Assembly (NCBI RefSeq): GCF_001646865.1
Contig: NZ_LRRB01000253.1
Coordinates: 1-43,200 of the forward strand
Length of the DNA stretch: 43,200 bases
Origin: Aldersonia kunmingensis
GTDB lineage: Bacteria; Actinomycetota; Actinomycetes; Mycobacteriales; Mycobacteriaceae
Direction of reading: 5' to 3'
Part shown: positions 17,115-25,773 of the stretch, piece after piece
Numbering within the stretch: the first letter of the stretch is position 1
Layout of the letters: the number at the start of each line of letters is the position of its first letter
Made by a program: the position numbers and the translations under genes
The notes under the pieces: generated by a model
Told to the model about the DNA's origin: nothing
Database searches by the model: none
The model's input: the letters and a program-made list of their open reading frames with translations, nothing else

Positions 17115-17815
17115 GCCGCTTCCACCGACTCTCGGTTGTTGCGGAGGTCGGCGGCGCTGCCGCTCAATGCGACCCGACCGTGGTGCAGCACCGTCGCGTT
17201 GTCGGCAATCGACAGGGCCAAGTCGATGTGCTGCTCGACCAGGACGACCGCCATGCCGCGCTGATCGGCGATCGAACGCACGGTCGGCAGCAGGTCCTGC
17301 ACCGCGATCGGCGCCAGACCCAGGCTCATCTCGTCGATCAGCAGCACCTTTGGGTCGGTGAGCAACGCCTTTGCCAACGCGAGCATCTGCTGCTCGCCAC
17401 CCGAAAGCAGTCCGCAACGCCGGTTCATCAGGCTGCGCAGCTTGGGGAAGTGGTCGAGGGTGGCATCGAGATCGCTGCCGCCCTTGCGCCGGGCAAGCCG
17501 CAGGTTGTCCGACACCGTGAGTCGGTGGAAAACCCCACGGTTGTCCGGGACCAGCGTCACACCGCGCCGGGCATTTCGCTCGATGCGCTTGTCGATCGGT
17601 TTGCCGAGGGCTGTGATGCTGCCCTGCATCGGCGCCAGTGCGCCGACGCACGCGAGCAGGGTGGTGGTCTTGCCCGCGCCGTTCGGCCCGAGCAGCGCGA
17701 GAATCTCGCCCTCACGCACAACCGCGTTGAGATCGCGCACCGCGGGCACGCCACCGTAGCCGGTGGTGAGCCCTTCGATTTCGAGTGCGACGGTGGAGGT
17801 TTCGGTGACGGTCAC
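17090..17815 (-). CDS. livF: Branched-chain-type ABC importer ATPase, LivF
   Basis: A 241-residue nucleotide-binding subunit. Walker A is GPNGAGKTTT (about 43-52), the Q-loop region includes VPDNRGVFHRLT, the signature is LLSGGEQQ and Walker B is VLLIDEMSLGLAP. The switch His is in VEQHIDLAL. The MSLGLAP continuation is typical of LivF. With LivG it powers the fused LivHM permease. It is the last gene of the four-gene operon, three bases after livG, and its 3' end overlaps the convergent acyltransferase gene. The substrate depends on the binding protein and may be a branched-chain amino acid or another carboxylate or amide. Confidence 0.9.
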   Translation of the reverse strand: MTVTETSTVALEIEGLTTGYGGVPAVRDLNAVVREGEILALLGPNGAGKTTTLLACVGALAPMQGSITALGKPIDKRIERNARRGVTLVPDNRGVFHRLTVSDNLRLARRKGGSDLDATLDHFPKLRSLMNRRCGLLSGGEQQMLALAKALLTDPKVLLIDEMSLGLAPIAVQDLLPTVRSIADQRGMAVVLVEQHIDLALSIADNATVLHHGRVALSGSAADLRNNRESVEAAYFGLPTG

Positions 17816-17818
17816 AGC

Positions 17819-18652
17819 TCAGCGCTCCTCGTCGTCGGTGGGTGGGGCCGAAAGCTCCTCGGCCGCACCGAGATACGCAGCAATAACCACAGGGTCGGTG
17901 CGCACCTCGCTCGGCGTGCCGGAGGCAATGACCTTGCCGAAATCGAGCACGTAGATCCGGTCGCACGCATCGAGCACGAGGGTCATGTCGTGGTCGATCA
18001 ACAGCACCCCGACCCCCGTCTCCGCGACTCGGCGTAGCTCGGTGCCGAACTGCCGGCTCTCGTGGGTGTCCAGACCGGCCGCAGGCTCGTCGAGCAGGAC
18101 CAGCCGAGTACCGCCGACCAGTGCGCGAGCGACGCCGACGAGCTTCTGCTGGCCGAGCGTGAGCTCATCGGGATGCCGGTCGGCCACCGCGGTGAGTCCG
18201 ACGAGGTCGAGTGCCTCGGCGATCTGTTCCGCGGGTGCCGGGGTGCCGACGAAGATGTCGCGGAACATGGTCCAGACGCCGGTGCGCTGCACCGCGACCG
18301 CAAGGTTCTGCGCCACGGTGAGATCGGTGAACAGCTCACCGGCCTGCCAGGTGCGGGCCATGCCCGCATTGCGGCGGCGATGCGGTGCGGCGTGATCGAT
18401 TCGGTTGCCGCCGAGCGATACCTCCCCGGTGGCCTTGGTGAACCCGGTGACCGCGTCGACGAAGGTCGTCTTTCCGGCGCCGTTCGGCCCGATCAGCCCC
18501 ACCACCTCGCCGGGCGAGACGGACAAGGTAATCCGGTCATTGGCGATCACGCCGCCGTAGCGGACGGACAGATCGCGCGCTTCGAGCAGGGGCTGCGACG
18601 ATGCGGTAGGTGGTGTCGTCGGATCGGCCGGGGGTGCGAGATCAGCCGGCAT
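17819..18652 (-). CDS. livG: Branched-chain-type ABC importer ATPase, LivG
   Basis: A 277-residue nucleotide-binding subunit with a Pro/Thr-rich N-terminal extension of about 25 residues before the ATPase core. Walker A is GPNGAGKTTF, the signature is ELTLGQQK (the LivG type of LSYGQQ), Walker B is LVLLDEPAAGLD and the switch His is in LLIDHDMTLVL. A further C-terminal segment with acidic residues (PPTDDEER) follows the core. The start overlaps the end of the LivHM gene by 11 bases, so the two are coupled. It forms a heterodimer with LivF on the permease. Confidence 0.9.
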   Translation of the reverse strand: MPADLAPPADPTTPPTASSQPLLEARDLSVRYGGVIANDRITLSVSPGEVVGLIGPNGAGKTTFVDAVTGFTKATGEVSLGGNRIDHAAPHRRRNAGMARTWQAGELFTDLTVAQNLAVAVQRTGVWTMFRDIFVGTPAPAEQIAEALDLVGLTAVADRHPDELTLGQQKLVGVARALVGGTRLVLLDEPAAGLDTHESRQFGTELRRVAETGVGVLLIDHDMTLVLDACDRIYVLDFGKVIASGTPSEVRTDPVVIAAYLGAAEELSAPPTDDEER

Positions 18653-20657
18653 TGCTTACCTCCGGGGTCCGAGCGGTCGGCGGGTTCGATTCGGGCGCAG
18701 CACTGTCCGGTCTGCGACCACGCCGCGCTGCCTTGAACTTCTCGTACGCGTCGCGCGTGCCGCCGGCGATACCGAGCGGGTTGAGCACGGCTGCGAGGAG
18801 CAGACCGGCCGCCGCGATCAGCTGGTAGTACTCGCCGAGATCCAGAGTGTCGGTGAGGAATACGTATCCCACACCGAGCGGCCCGGCCAGTCCGGCGATC
18901 ACCGCGCCGGTGACGCTGGTGATGCCGCCGACGTAGGTCATGGCCAAGAGCACAAGACCGGTGATGACGGTGAACGATGCAGCCGAGATCTGACCGCGGC
19001 TGTAGCCGATGAGGCAACCGCCGATGCCGGCCAGGAACGCCGAGACCGCGAAGCCAAGCAGCTTCGTTGTCGCGACGTTGATGCCGGCCGCGGCTGCCGC
19101 ACGCTCGTTGGACCGCACCGCGAGGAACGCCCGGCCGGTCGCGCCGGCCATCATGCGCATTACTGCGATAGTGAGGACGGCGACCACCACGAGCACCATC
19201 ATCGAGAACGAGACCGTGGTCAGGTTGCTGCCCTCGCGTACGCCGAGGTCGATGCCGAAGACGCTCGGATCCTCGATCAGGTTGCCCTCGAACGGTGTCA
19301 GCGACGGGTTGTTGAGCACGAAGCCCTGAATAGCCAGCGCCGCAGCCAATGTCACCACGGCGAGCTGGGCGCCACGGATGCGCAGCGCCGGAATGCCGAC
19401 GACGACGCCGAAAGCGGTCGCGATGATCGCCGAGATCAGCATGCTGAACGGGAACGGCACGTTCCAATTGGTGGTGAGCTTCGACAGCGCGAACCCGGCG
19501 ACACCGGCAAACGCCATGCTGGCCAACGAGATCTGGCCGAGGTAACCGGTGAGCAGCACAAGGGACAGCGCGATCAGCATCAGGATGATCGAAGTCACGA
19601 CGCCGAACCGCCAGCTGCCCGACGTCAGGAGTATCGCGGCAACCGCGAGGAGAAACGCGATCACCATGGGGATCGGTCGCATCCGCGGAATGTAGACGGC
19701 CGGCATGCGGACAGCGTCCAGAACGCCGCGCGACGGGATGCGGCCGCCGAGGACGAACAGGGCCACGATCACCACGACGAACGGAATTGCTTCACCGAGT
19801 CCGGCCTGCGCCCACTCCGGCCACCACGATTTGGTTGCCAGCCAGATCAGCACGGCCTGGAACGATCCGAGCACAAGGCCTGCGGTGCAGGCGATACCGA
19901 ACGAGGTGAGCCTGCCGACCAGTGCGACCGCGAGAGCGGGCACCACGTAGAAGGCGTAACTGGTGGAGTCGAGGCCGATCGTGGGTGCGCCGAGCACCAC
20001 CACCAAGGCAGAAGAGGCGCCGGTGAGTGCCCAGACGATCGCAGCGAGCCGGTCGGGGGAGTATCCGGTGAGTCGGGCCGCCCGCTCGTCCTCCGCGCCG
20101 GCGCGGGTGGCGACGCCGAAGCGGGTGAACTTGAAGTATGCCCACATGATTGCGGTGAGCGCGATGGCAATGCCAGCCATGATCAGGTCGCTGATGTTGA
20201 GACTTGCGTCGAGGAACTCGATCGAGTCGGTGGGCAGGATCGGCTTGGCGAGCAGGTTCTTGTCGAACCGGATCATGACCAGCGACTGTAGGAAAAGCAT
20301 CAGGCCAACCGAGGCCACCACCTGGCCGAGGACCGGCGCCTGCCGCAACGGCCGGAAGATCAGGTAGTGCGCGAGCAACGCAATGATCGTCGAACTCAGC
20401 ACGCCGAGGAACACCGCGAGGCCCATTGAGGTTGGGTCGGCCTTGCTGCCGAGAGAGATGCTGCCGATGGGCAGGACGAGGGTTCCGTCCTTGCGCAAGG
20501 CCGCAACAACGTACGCGGCCCACAGCGCGATGGACCCCTGCGCGAAGTTGATGATGCCGGTCGCCGCGTAGATCCCGACCAGGGACGACGCGAAGACGGC
20601 GTAGACGGCGCCGGCCGCGAGGCCAAGCGAAACGAACTGTAGGAACTCTCCCATCAC
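18642..20657 (-). CDS. Fused LivH-LivM permease of a branched-chain-type ABC importer
   Basis: A 671-residue membrane protein in which two permeases that are usually separate are joined. The N-terminal part (about 1-295) is LivH-like, with the opening FVSLGLAAGAVYAVFASSLV pattern and the GxxDERAAR coupling loop near 185. The second part (about 325-640) is LivM-like, with LTGYLGQISLASMAFAG and the coupling loop RSNERAAAAAGIN. A short region near residues 300-325 (RIPSRGVLDAVRMPAV) links them. The charged tail after 645 is cytoplasmic. One polypeptide therefore supplies the whole membrane channel. The gene follows the binding protein with a hairpin between, and overlaps livG. Confidence 0.88.
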   Translation of the reverse strand: MMGEFLQFVSLGLAAGAVYAVFASSLVGIYAATGIINFAQGSIALWAAYVVAALRKDGTLVLPIGSISLGSKADPTSMGLAVFLGVLSSTIIALLAHYLIFRPLRQAPVLGQVVASVGLMLFLQSLVMIRFDKNLLAKPILPTDSIEFLDASLNISDLIMAGIAIALTAIMWAYFKFTRFGVATRAGAEDERAARLTGYSPDRLAAIVWALTGASSALVVVLGAPTIGLDSTSYAFYVVPALAVALVGRLTSFGIACTAGLVLGSFQAVLIWLATKSWWPEWAQAGLGEAIPFVVVIVALFVLGGRIPSRGVLDAVRMPAVYIPRMRPIPMVIAFLLAVAAILLTSGSWRFGVVTSIILMLIALSLVLLTGYLGQISLASMAFAGVAGFALSKLTTNWNVPFPFSMLISAIIATAFGVVVGIPALRIRGAQLAVVTLAAALAIQGFVLNNPSLTPFEGNLIEDPSVFGIDLGVREGSNLTTVSFSMMVLVVVAVLTIAVMRMMAGATGRAFLAVRSNERAAAAAGINVATTKLLGFAVSAFLAGIGGCLIGYSRGQISAASFTVITGLVLLAMTYVGGITSVTGAVIAGLAGPLGVGYVFLTDTLDLGEYYQLIAAAGLLLAAVLNPLGIAGGTRDAYEKFKAARRGRRPDSAAPESNPPTARTPEVSNAG

Positions 20658-20693
20658 GCCTCTCTCATTTATGCGTCGCCCAGATCCGAACCA

Positions 20694-20728
20694 GGCGTGG
20701 ACCGCCGCAAGTCGCGGCGGCCCACGCC
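20694..20728 (-). terminator. Hairpin between the binding-protein gene and livHM
   Basis: GGCGTGG-A-CCGCCGC, loop AAGTC, GCGGCGG-C-CCACGCC forms two 7-bp stems separated by one mismatch, 14 bases after the binding-protein stop. There is no U-tract. Such intercistronic hairpins commonly cause partial termination or protect the upstream mRNA, leaving the binding protein in excess over the membrane complex. Confidence 0.6.
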
Positions 20729-20741
20729 CTTTGGGTTTGGA

Positions 20742-21998
20742 TTACGTCGCGCCCGGGATCATCGCCATGATCTGCGGGTTCGGCGTGATGTAGCCGTCGC
20801 CGAGCGGCTTGATCGTCTGGTCACTGCCCACCTCGTACATCAGCATCTGGGTGGTGCAGTTCGGCGAGGTCGGCTTGTTACAGCTCACCACCGGGCCCAG
20901 GAAGCTCTGGAAGTCGGTGAGCCCCTTGAGCGTTGCCAGGATGGCCGGGCCGGTGAGCTCGGACTTGGCGGTGTTCAGCCCGTTCGCGATGTTCGCGAAC
21001 GTTGCGAACGTGCTGTAGGTGTAGAAGTCCGCGGTGTCGCCCGCATCGGTGATGTAGCCCTCGGCGAGTTCGAGCTGTTCCTGCGCGAGTTGCGGTGCGG
21101 CATCCTTGGCCTGGTACATCCAGATCGGCGAATACATCTGGGCGCCTTCGGCCTTCGCTCCGAGCACCTCGATGAAGTCGGTGCAGGCCGCCATGAACTG
21201 GGTGCCCTGGTAGCCGACCGAGTCGAGCGACTGCGAGAGCTTCGTGCAGGTCGCCTCGTCCGGCGCGGCCATCAGGCCGCCGACGTCCGGATTGGTGTTC
21301 TGGATCGCGGTGGCAACCGCGGTGAAGTTCGGGTTGGCCGGCGGGTAGTACAGGCCCTTCACGTCGACGCCCATCTGCTGACCGACCGGTCCGAGGATCA
21401 TGTCGATGGTCTGGTGCGTCGCCGGAAGGTCGGCGACCACCAGCGTGACCGACTTCTTGCCCTGCGACTGGAAGGACTGGAGAGCGCCGATCAGGAAGGA
21501 TGCCTGCGGCGCCGCGAAGTACACCCGGTTATCGGGGCGTGAGCCGGTGACCGAATCGAACGGGATCTGCCCGATCATCGGGATTCCCGCCGATTCGAGA
21601 ATCGGCAGTGCTGCGCTCGACGTGGTGTTGTAGCCGTCCACGGTGGCGACCACGCCGCCCTGGACGAACTGGTTCGCGCAGCCGATGGTGGACTCCGGCG
21701 AGGTGCCATCGACCGCACACTTCACGAGGTCGATGGGCTGACCGTTCAGCCCGCCGAGGGAGTTGTTGATGTAGTCGACCGCGGCGTCGGCGCCGACCCC
21801 GACACCGGGGTTGGTCACCGGGCCGGCCGTCGGATCGAAGAGGCCGATCTTCACCGGTGCGCCGCTGGCTTGCGTGCCCGACTCCGCCGCGGTGTCCGAC
21901 GAACTGGAATCGTCGTCGCTGCTACACGCAGCGAGGCCGACGACAAGACATACGGATGCGGCCGCGGCCGCGAGAATCCGTCCCGATCTTGTGCGCAT
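20742..21998 (-). CDS. Lipoprotein substrate-binding protein of the ABC importer
   Basis: 418 residues. A lipoprotein signal peptide ends in the lipobox LAAC with Cys25, followed by a Ser/Asp-rich linker (SSDDDSSSSD). The rest is a two-lobe type I periplasmic-binding fold of the Leu/Ile/Val-binding class (KIGLFDPTAGPVTNPGVG at the start of lobe 1, then VDYINN...INGQPIDLV-type strands). It would be anchored on the outer face of the membrane and feed LivHM. Two late cysteines (CNKPTSPNC) can form a disulfide. It is the first gene of the operon and is divergent from a TetR regulator. The ligand is unknown. Confidence 0.88.
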   Translation of the reverse strand: MRTRSGRILAAAAASVCLVVGLAACSSDDDSSSSDTAAESGTQASGAPVKIGLFDPTAGPVTNPGVGVGADAAVDYINNSLGGLNGQPIDLVKCAVDGTSPESTIGCANQFVQGGVVATVDGYNTTSSAALPILESAGIPMIGQIPFDSVTGSRPDNRVYFAAPQASFLIGALQSFQSQGKKSVTLVVADLPATHQTIDMILGPVGQQMGVDVKGLYYPPANPNFTAVATAIQNTNPDVGGLMAAPDEATCTKLSQSLDSVGYQGTQFMAACTDFIEVLGAKAEGAQMYSPIWMYQAKDAAPQLAQEQLELAEGYITDAGDTADFYTYSTFATFANIANGLNTAKSELTGPAILATLKGLTDFQSFLGPVVSCNKPTSPNCTTQMLMYEVGSDQTIKPLGDGYITPNPQIMAMIPGAT

Positions 21999-22082
21999 CC
22001 TGCACCTTTCCGACCGTGCGGTCGCGCGTCCAGGCGGCCGGCGGTCAGTCTTCGTGGACTCCGCTCGCGGGGGACGCGACCG

Positions 22083-22114
22083 GTGACTCAGCTCACGAAT
22101 GTGATGTGAGTCAC
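22083..22114. promoter_or_regulatory. Long imperfect palindrome between the liv-type operon and its divergent TetR gene
   Basis: GTGACTCA (22083-22090) and TGAGTCAC (22107-22114) are perfect inverted copies, and the interior adds TCAC-GAAT-GTGA at the centre. Twelve of 16 positions per half pair across a 32-bp palindrome. It lies between two divergent genes, 85 bases before the binding-protein start, which fits an operator for the neighbouring TetR protein. Confidence 0.6.
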
Positions 22115-22136
22115 GTCAAGCTAACCGAGACTGAGG

Positions 22137-22146
22137 TTGACGTCAA
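22137..22146. promoter_or_regulatory. Second short palindrome in the same divergent promoter
   Basis: TTGACGTCAA is a perfect 10-bp palindrome 22 bases from the larger one, in the AT-rich part nearer the TetR start. It could be a further operator half or a promoter element; position is the only evidence. Confidence 0.35.
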
Positions 22147-22231
22147 TATTGGTTTTTCTCAATTTTCATGGCTAGCCTCCGGAGTGATCCATGCCACATT
22201 CATGACGGATTTCCGACAGCGGGGAGGCTGA

Positions 22232-22861
22232 GTGAGCGAGGTCGTCGCGCGCCGAAGTCGGCACGACCCACGCCGGGAGCGAACCCGTGCGGCGCTGCTG
22301 CAGGCGGCCCGCCGCGTCTTCGAGCGAGATGGCTTCTATCCTGCGCGTTTGGCCGATATCACCGATGCCGCAGGCGTCTCCACGGGGACGCTCTACAACT
22401 ACTACCGATCCAAAGAAGAGATTTTCCGCGATGTCATCACCGACGTCGCGCGCGAGCTGAGCGATGTCGCCGAGTACGCAGATGTGGACAGGCCGCGCGA
22501 ACCGGTGGAGGGTCTTCGCGCTGCCAATCGGGCGTATGTGCACGGGTACCGACGCAATGCCCGGCTGATGCTGCTGCTACCGCAGATCGGTGACGAGGAC
22601 ATCCGCGCATTGCTCTCGACGATCATCGAGAACTACCAGGATCGGTTGATCAAGGCGATCAAGCGGTGGCAGCGCGACGGGCTCGTCTACACGGATATCG
22701 ATGCCACCTACACCGCGCACGCCCTGACCTTCATGACGCAGCGGCTCGCGATCGCTGCATCGGAGGGGCCGGCTGGGTTCGAGTACGACGAGGAGTTGCT
22801 CGTCGCCACGATCAACCAGGTTTGGGAGCGCGCACTCGGCTTCGAACGGAATGACGGGTAG
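22232..22861 (+). CDS. TetR-family regulator, probable controller of the ABC importer
   Basis: A 209-residue protein with a classical N-terminal TetR helix-turn-helix (residues about 15-60: RTRAALLQAARRVFERDGF, then LADITDAAGVSTGTLYNYYRSKEEIFRDV). The C-terminal ligand domain (about 70-205) has no recognisable ligand signature. The GTG start follows GGGAGGC. It diverges from the liv-type operon, with a long palindrome in between, so repression of that operon with relief by the imported substrate or its CoA ester is the simplest model. Confidence 0.88.
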   Translation: MSEVVARRSRHDPRRERTRAALLQAARRVFERDGFYPARLADITDAAGVSTGTLYNYYRSKEEIFRDVITDVARELSDVAEYADVDRPREPVEGLRAANRAYVHGYRRNARLMLLLPQIGDEDIRALLSTIIENYQDRLIKAIKRWQRDGLVYTDIDATYTAHALTFMTQRLAIAASEGPAGFEYDEELLVATINQVWERALGFERNDG

Positions 22862-23064
22862 TTCACAACCCGCTCTCAGCAAATCCATGGTTATTAGTGA
22901 TATGGGTCACACCTACTCCCGAAGTTCCGCTACTATTACCAAGGATTCGCCGGACACCAGCGGTGAATCAGGATTTTGGGTCGAAGCCCCGGTTGGCAGG
23001 TAACTGCCGAGCAATGATGGGGGTTCCGCGTGCTCCGGCTCCAAACGAGTGAGCCGAGAGAGCT

Positions 23065-23532
23065 ATGACCGAGCAATTGGAGTCCGCAGTCCGCGGTGAT
23101 CGGGCCGCGATCGGGCGGGTCATCGAACAGTGCCAGCCGCCAGTGGCGAGGTTCTGTCGGGCACTTGTCGGCAGTGCCGCCGGCGGATGGGCGGCGGCTG
23201 ATCGTCTTGCCGATGATCTGCTTCCCCGAGTGGTGTCCACGGTCGTCTGCGACTGGGATTCCGCGCGTTCGCTGTACGGCTGGCTAACCGCGGCATTCGA
23301 GTTGCAGGCCGCGACCGACAACCGTCTCGCCGCACCGGCGCCCACCACACCGATGGCGATGGTGTCCCGCGCACTCGGTCGTCGCGCAGGAATGGTGTTG
23401 TGGCTCAGGGTGATCGAGGGGCTGTCCACGATCGAATGCGCACGCGCCCTCGGAATGCGTACCGGCGAGGTGCAGTTGCTGCAGCATCGCGTGCTCGAGT
23501 ACCTGGGACACGGCACGGCGGCCGCGAGCTGA
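23065..23532 (+). CDS. Degenerate sigma-70-family protein
   Basis: 155 residues. The start (AVRGDRAAIGRVIEQCQPPVARFCR) resembles the beginning of sigma region 2 in ECF/ShbA-like factors. The acidic AADRLADDLLPRVVSTVV stands where the region 2.2 core-binding motif (typically D-A-E-D-x-x-Q-E-x-F) would be, in weakened form. Residues about 108-150 (MVLWLRVIEGLSTIECARALGMRTGEVQLLQHRVLEYL in pattern) are a good region 4.2 helix-turn-helix. Region 2.3/2.4, for melting and -10 recognition, is hardly recognisable. It may be an active short sigma factor or a DNA-binding relic. No anti-sigma gene adjoins it. Confidence 0.65.
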   Translation: MTEQLESAVRGDRAAIGRVIEQCQPPVARFCRALVGSAAGGWAAADRLADDLLPRVVSTVVCDWDSARSLYGWLTAAFELQAATDNRLAAPAPTTPMAMVSRALGRRAGMVLWLRVIEGLSTIECARALGMRTGEVQLLQHRVLEYLGHGTAAAS

Positions 23533-23557
23533 TTGCCCGCGACCGCCGAATTGTGCT

Positions 23558-23580
23558 TTCCGGCTAGACCTTTGCCGGAA
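23558..23580. terminator. Weak bidirectional terminator between convergent genes
   Basis: TTCCGGC (23558-23564) pairs with GCCGGAA (23574-23580) around nine bases. It covers the stop codon of the MMPL gene and lies 25 bases beyond the sigma-like gene. The stem is only 7 bp with no U-tract. Confidence 0.35.
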
Positions 23581-25720
23581 CCGGTTCCTCCTTCGGCTGC
23601 TCCACCGGCACCTCGTCGGTGCTATCGATATCGAGGTTCGGCAGGATGCGATCCAGCCAGCCCGGCAGCCACCAGTTGTACCGGCCCAACAGAGCCATGC
23701 TGGCGGGGACCAGGATCATGCGCACCACGGTCACGTCGAGCAGCACCGCGACCGCGAGGCCGACGCCGATCATCTTGATCGTCAGTTCGGAGTCGAGCGC
23801 GTAGCCGGCGAACACGGCGACCATGATCGCGCCTGCTCCAGTGATGACGCGGGCGGTGGACGACAGTCCGCGGGTCACGCTCTCCCGGGCGTCACCAGAT
23901 TTCAGCCAGTACTCGCGGACCCGCGAGAGCAGGAACACCTCGTAGTCCATCGACAGCCCGAACAGCAGGGTGAAGATCAGCAGCGGCACCCAACTCGAGA
24001 CCGGGACCGCGTGCGGAAGGCCGAGCAGGCCTGCGCCCCAACCCCATTGGAAGACCGCAACCATCACGCCGTAGGTCGCGGCAACGGCGAGCAGGTTCAT
24101 CAGGGCCGCCTTGATCGCGACGATCGGTGCCCGGAAAGCAACGGTGAGCAGCAACACCGCCATGCCGACGACGACCGCGATCGCCAGCCACAGCCGATGT
24201 GCGAGCCGGTCGGAGATCTCGTCCAGAACCGGGGTCATGCCGGTCAGGTAGCTGTCGGTCGGCAGTTGCGCGCGAAGCCGGTCCATGGTGCCGGTGGTCG
24301 CCTCAACGGCGGGACCGGTGGTCGGCACTACCTCGAGCACTGCCGCCGCACCGTCGGGGGCGACCATTGCCGGCGAGACCGCGGCGACGCCGGGGTCGTT
24401 CGCGAGCCGGTTGGCCAGCGCCGGCAGCGAGGTGGCCGGATTGTGCTCGAGATCGACTGCCACGAGGAACGGCCCGTTGGCGCCGGGACCGAACTCGGCG
24501 GCGGTCAGGTCGTAGGCGAGCCGCGTCGTGTTCGAGGTCGGCTGGCTGCCGGCGTCCTGCGGCCAGGTCCGCATCTGCAGCACCGGGGCGGCGAGCAGCA
24601 GCAACAATCCCAGCGCGGCAACGGCATACGGCAGCGGGCGAGCGCTGACCCGGCGGGCCCACCGCTCGGTGAGCGGCGGCTGGTTGCGTCGCGACTGACG
24701 CGGCGCGAGCCGGCGCATGTTGCGGCCGAATATCCGGAACCCGGCCAATCCGCACACTGCGGGAACCAGCGTGATCGACGCCAGCATGACGGCGGTCACC
24801 ATCGCGAAGGCCGCGTAGCCGAACGAGGAATACACCGCCAGGCCCGCCATCCGCAGACCGAACAGCGAGATCAGCACGGTGGTGCCGGCGAAGATCACCG
24901 AGACGCCGGCGGTGCTGGTGGCGACACCCGCCGCCCGGTGCACGACCGCGGGACCGCCCACACCTCCCGAAGGACGCAGGGCGTCGGCGAAGCGGGTGAC
25001 GAGCAGCAAGGCGTAGTCGATGCCGACTCCGACGCCGACCATTATTGCCGTGGTCGGCGCGTTCACGCTGATATCGGTGAAGCCGGCCATGATCGTGATC
25101 AGTGCCATGCCGACACCGACGCCGACCAGGGCGACCAGCAGAGGCAGCCCCGCCGCGACGATAGTGCCGAACACGAAAAACAGGATGATCAGTGCCGCGA
25201 CGATGCCGATGGCCTCGGCCGTGCCACTCGGGGTCCCGACATTCTCAGGAACTTCGCCGCCGAGTTCGACCTGCAACCCGGACTGCTCTAGGGGTGCGGT
25301 CGCGGCGCGCAGGGCATCGATGCCCTCGGTGCCCTGGAAATCGGTCACCGGGATGTCGTAGTTGAGCCCGATGAGCGCGGTATCGCCGTCATCCGAGATG
25401 CGTGGCTGCGCAACGCGGCTCACGCCCTCGACATCGGCGAGGCGCTGCTGTAGCTCGGTGAGCTGCGCGGTGGATACCGGTCCGTTCTCGGAGTGCACGA
25501 CCACGCGCGCATCAGTGCCGGAGAACTCGGGGAAGTGGGCGCGCAGCAGGTCGATCCCCGACTGGGAGGAGAGACCGGGCACGTTGTAGTTGTCGTGCGG
25601 CGTACCGCCGATGACGCCTGCGATACCGAACGCGGCGACGAGGATGGCAACCCAGGTGCCGATCACTCGCCAGGGATGGGCGGCGCTGGTTTCGCCGACC
25701 CGATACAGAAGCGCTCTCAT
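23564..25720 (-). CDS. MMPL-family RND transporter
   Basis: A 718-residue protein with the MMPL plan: helix 1 (about 19-39), a first outer domain (about 45-180), helices 2-6 (about 185-350), a second outer domain (about 375-540) and helices 7-11 (about 545-680), then an acidic tail. Helix 4 and 10 regions keep VGVGIDYALLLVTRFAD and FGLSMDYEVFLLSRVREYW, the Asp-Tyr pairs of the proton relay. Relatives export lipids or siderophores, or act on drugs. The ATG at 25720 follows CGGAGGA; the longest frame adds about 110 residues of non-membrane sequence over the SARP boxes and is rejected. Expression is probably controlled by the upstream SARP. Confidence 0.9.
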   Translation of the reverse strand: MRALLYRVGETSAAHPWRVIGTWVAILVAAFGIAGVIGGTPHDNYNVPGLSSQSGIDLLRAHFPEFSGTDARVVVHSENGPVSTAQLTELQQRLADVEGVSRVAQPRISDDGDTALIGLNYDIPVTDFQGTEGIDALRAATAPLEQSGLQVELGGEVPENVGTPSGTAEAIGIVAALIILFFVFGTIVAAGLPLLVALVGVGVGMALITIMAGFTDISVNAPTTAIMVGVGVGIDYALLLVTRFADALRPSGGVGGPAVVHRAAGVATSTAGVSVIFAGTTVLISLFGLRMAGLAVYSSFGYAAFAMVTAVMLASITLVPAVCGLAGFRIFGRNMRRLAPRQSRRNQPPLTERWARRVSARPLPYAVAALGLLLLLAAPVLQMRTWPQDAGSQPTSNTTRLAYDLTAAEFGPGANGPFLVAVDLEHNPATSLPALANRLANDPGVAAVSPAMVAPDGAAAVLEVVPTTGPAVEATTGTMDRLRAQLPTDSYLTGMTPVLDEISDRLAHRLWLAIAVVVGMAVLLLTVAFRAPIVAIKAALMNLLAVAATYGVMVAVFQWGWGAGLLGLPHAVPVSSWVPLLIFTLLFGLSMDYEVFLLSRVREYWLKSGDARESVTRGLSSTARVITGAGAIMVAVFAGYALDSELTIKMIGVGLAVAVLLDVTVVRMILVPASMALLGRYNWWLPGWLDRILPNLDIDSTDEVPVEQPKEEPVPAKV

Positions 25721-25722
25721 GG

Positions 25723-25757
25723 TGTCCTCCGAGGACAGAAGTGGAGTGGTGTCCTCG
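25723..25757 (-). promoter_or_regulatory. MMPL mRNA leader with alternative hairpins around the ribosome site
   Basis: In transcript order the leader holds CGAGGACA (25757-25750), TGTCCTCG (25737-25730) and the ribosome-site segment GGAGGACA (25730-25723). The middle element can pair with the first over 8 bp, leaving the ribosome site free, or by its 5' half with the third (TGTCC/GGACA) in a small hairpin hiding it. The complementarity is plain; regulation is inferred. Confidence 0.45.
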
Positions 25758-25773
25758 AAAGGGTCGCGCCGGG

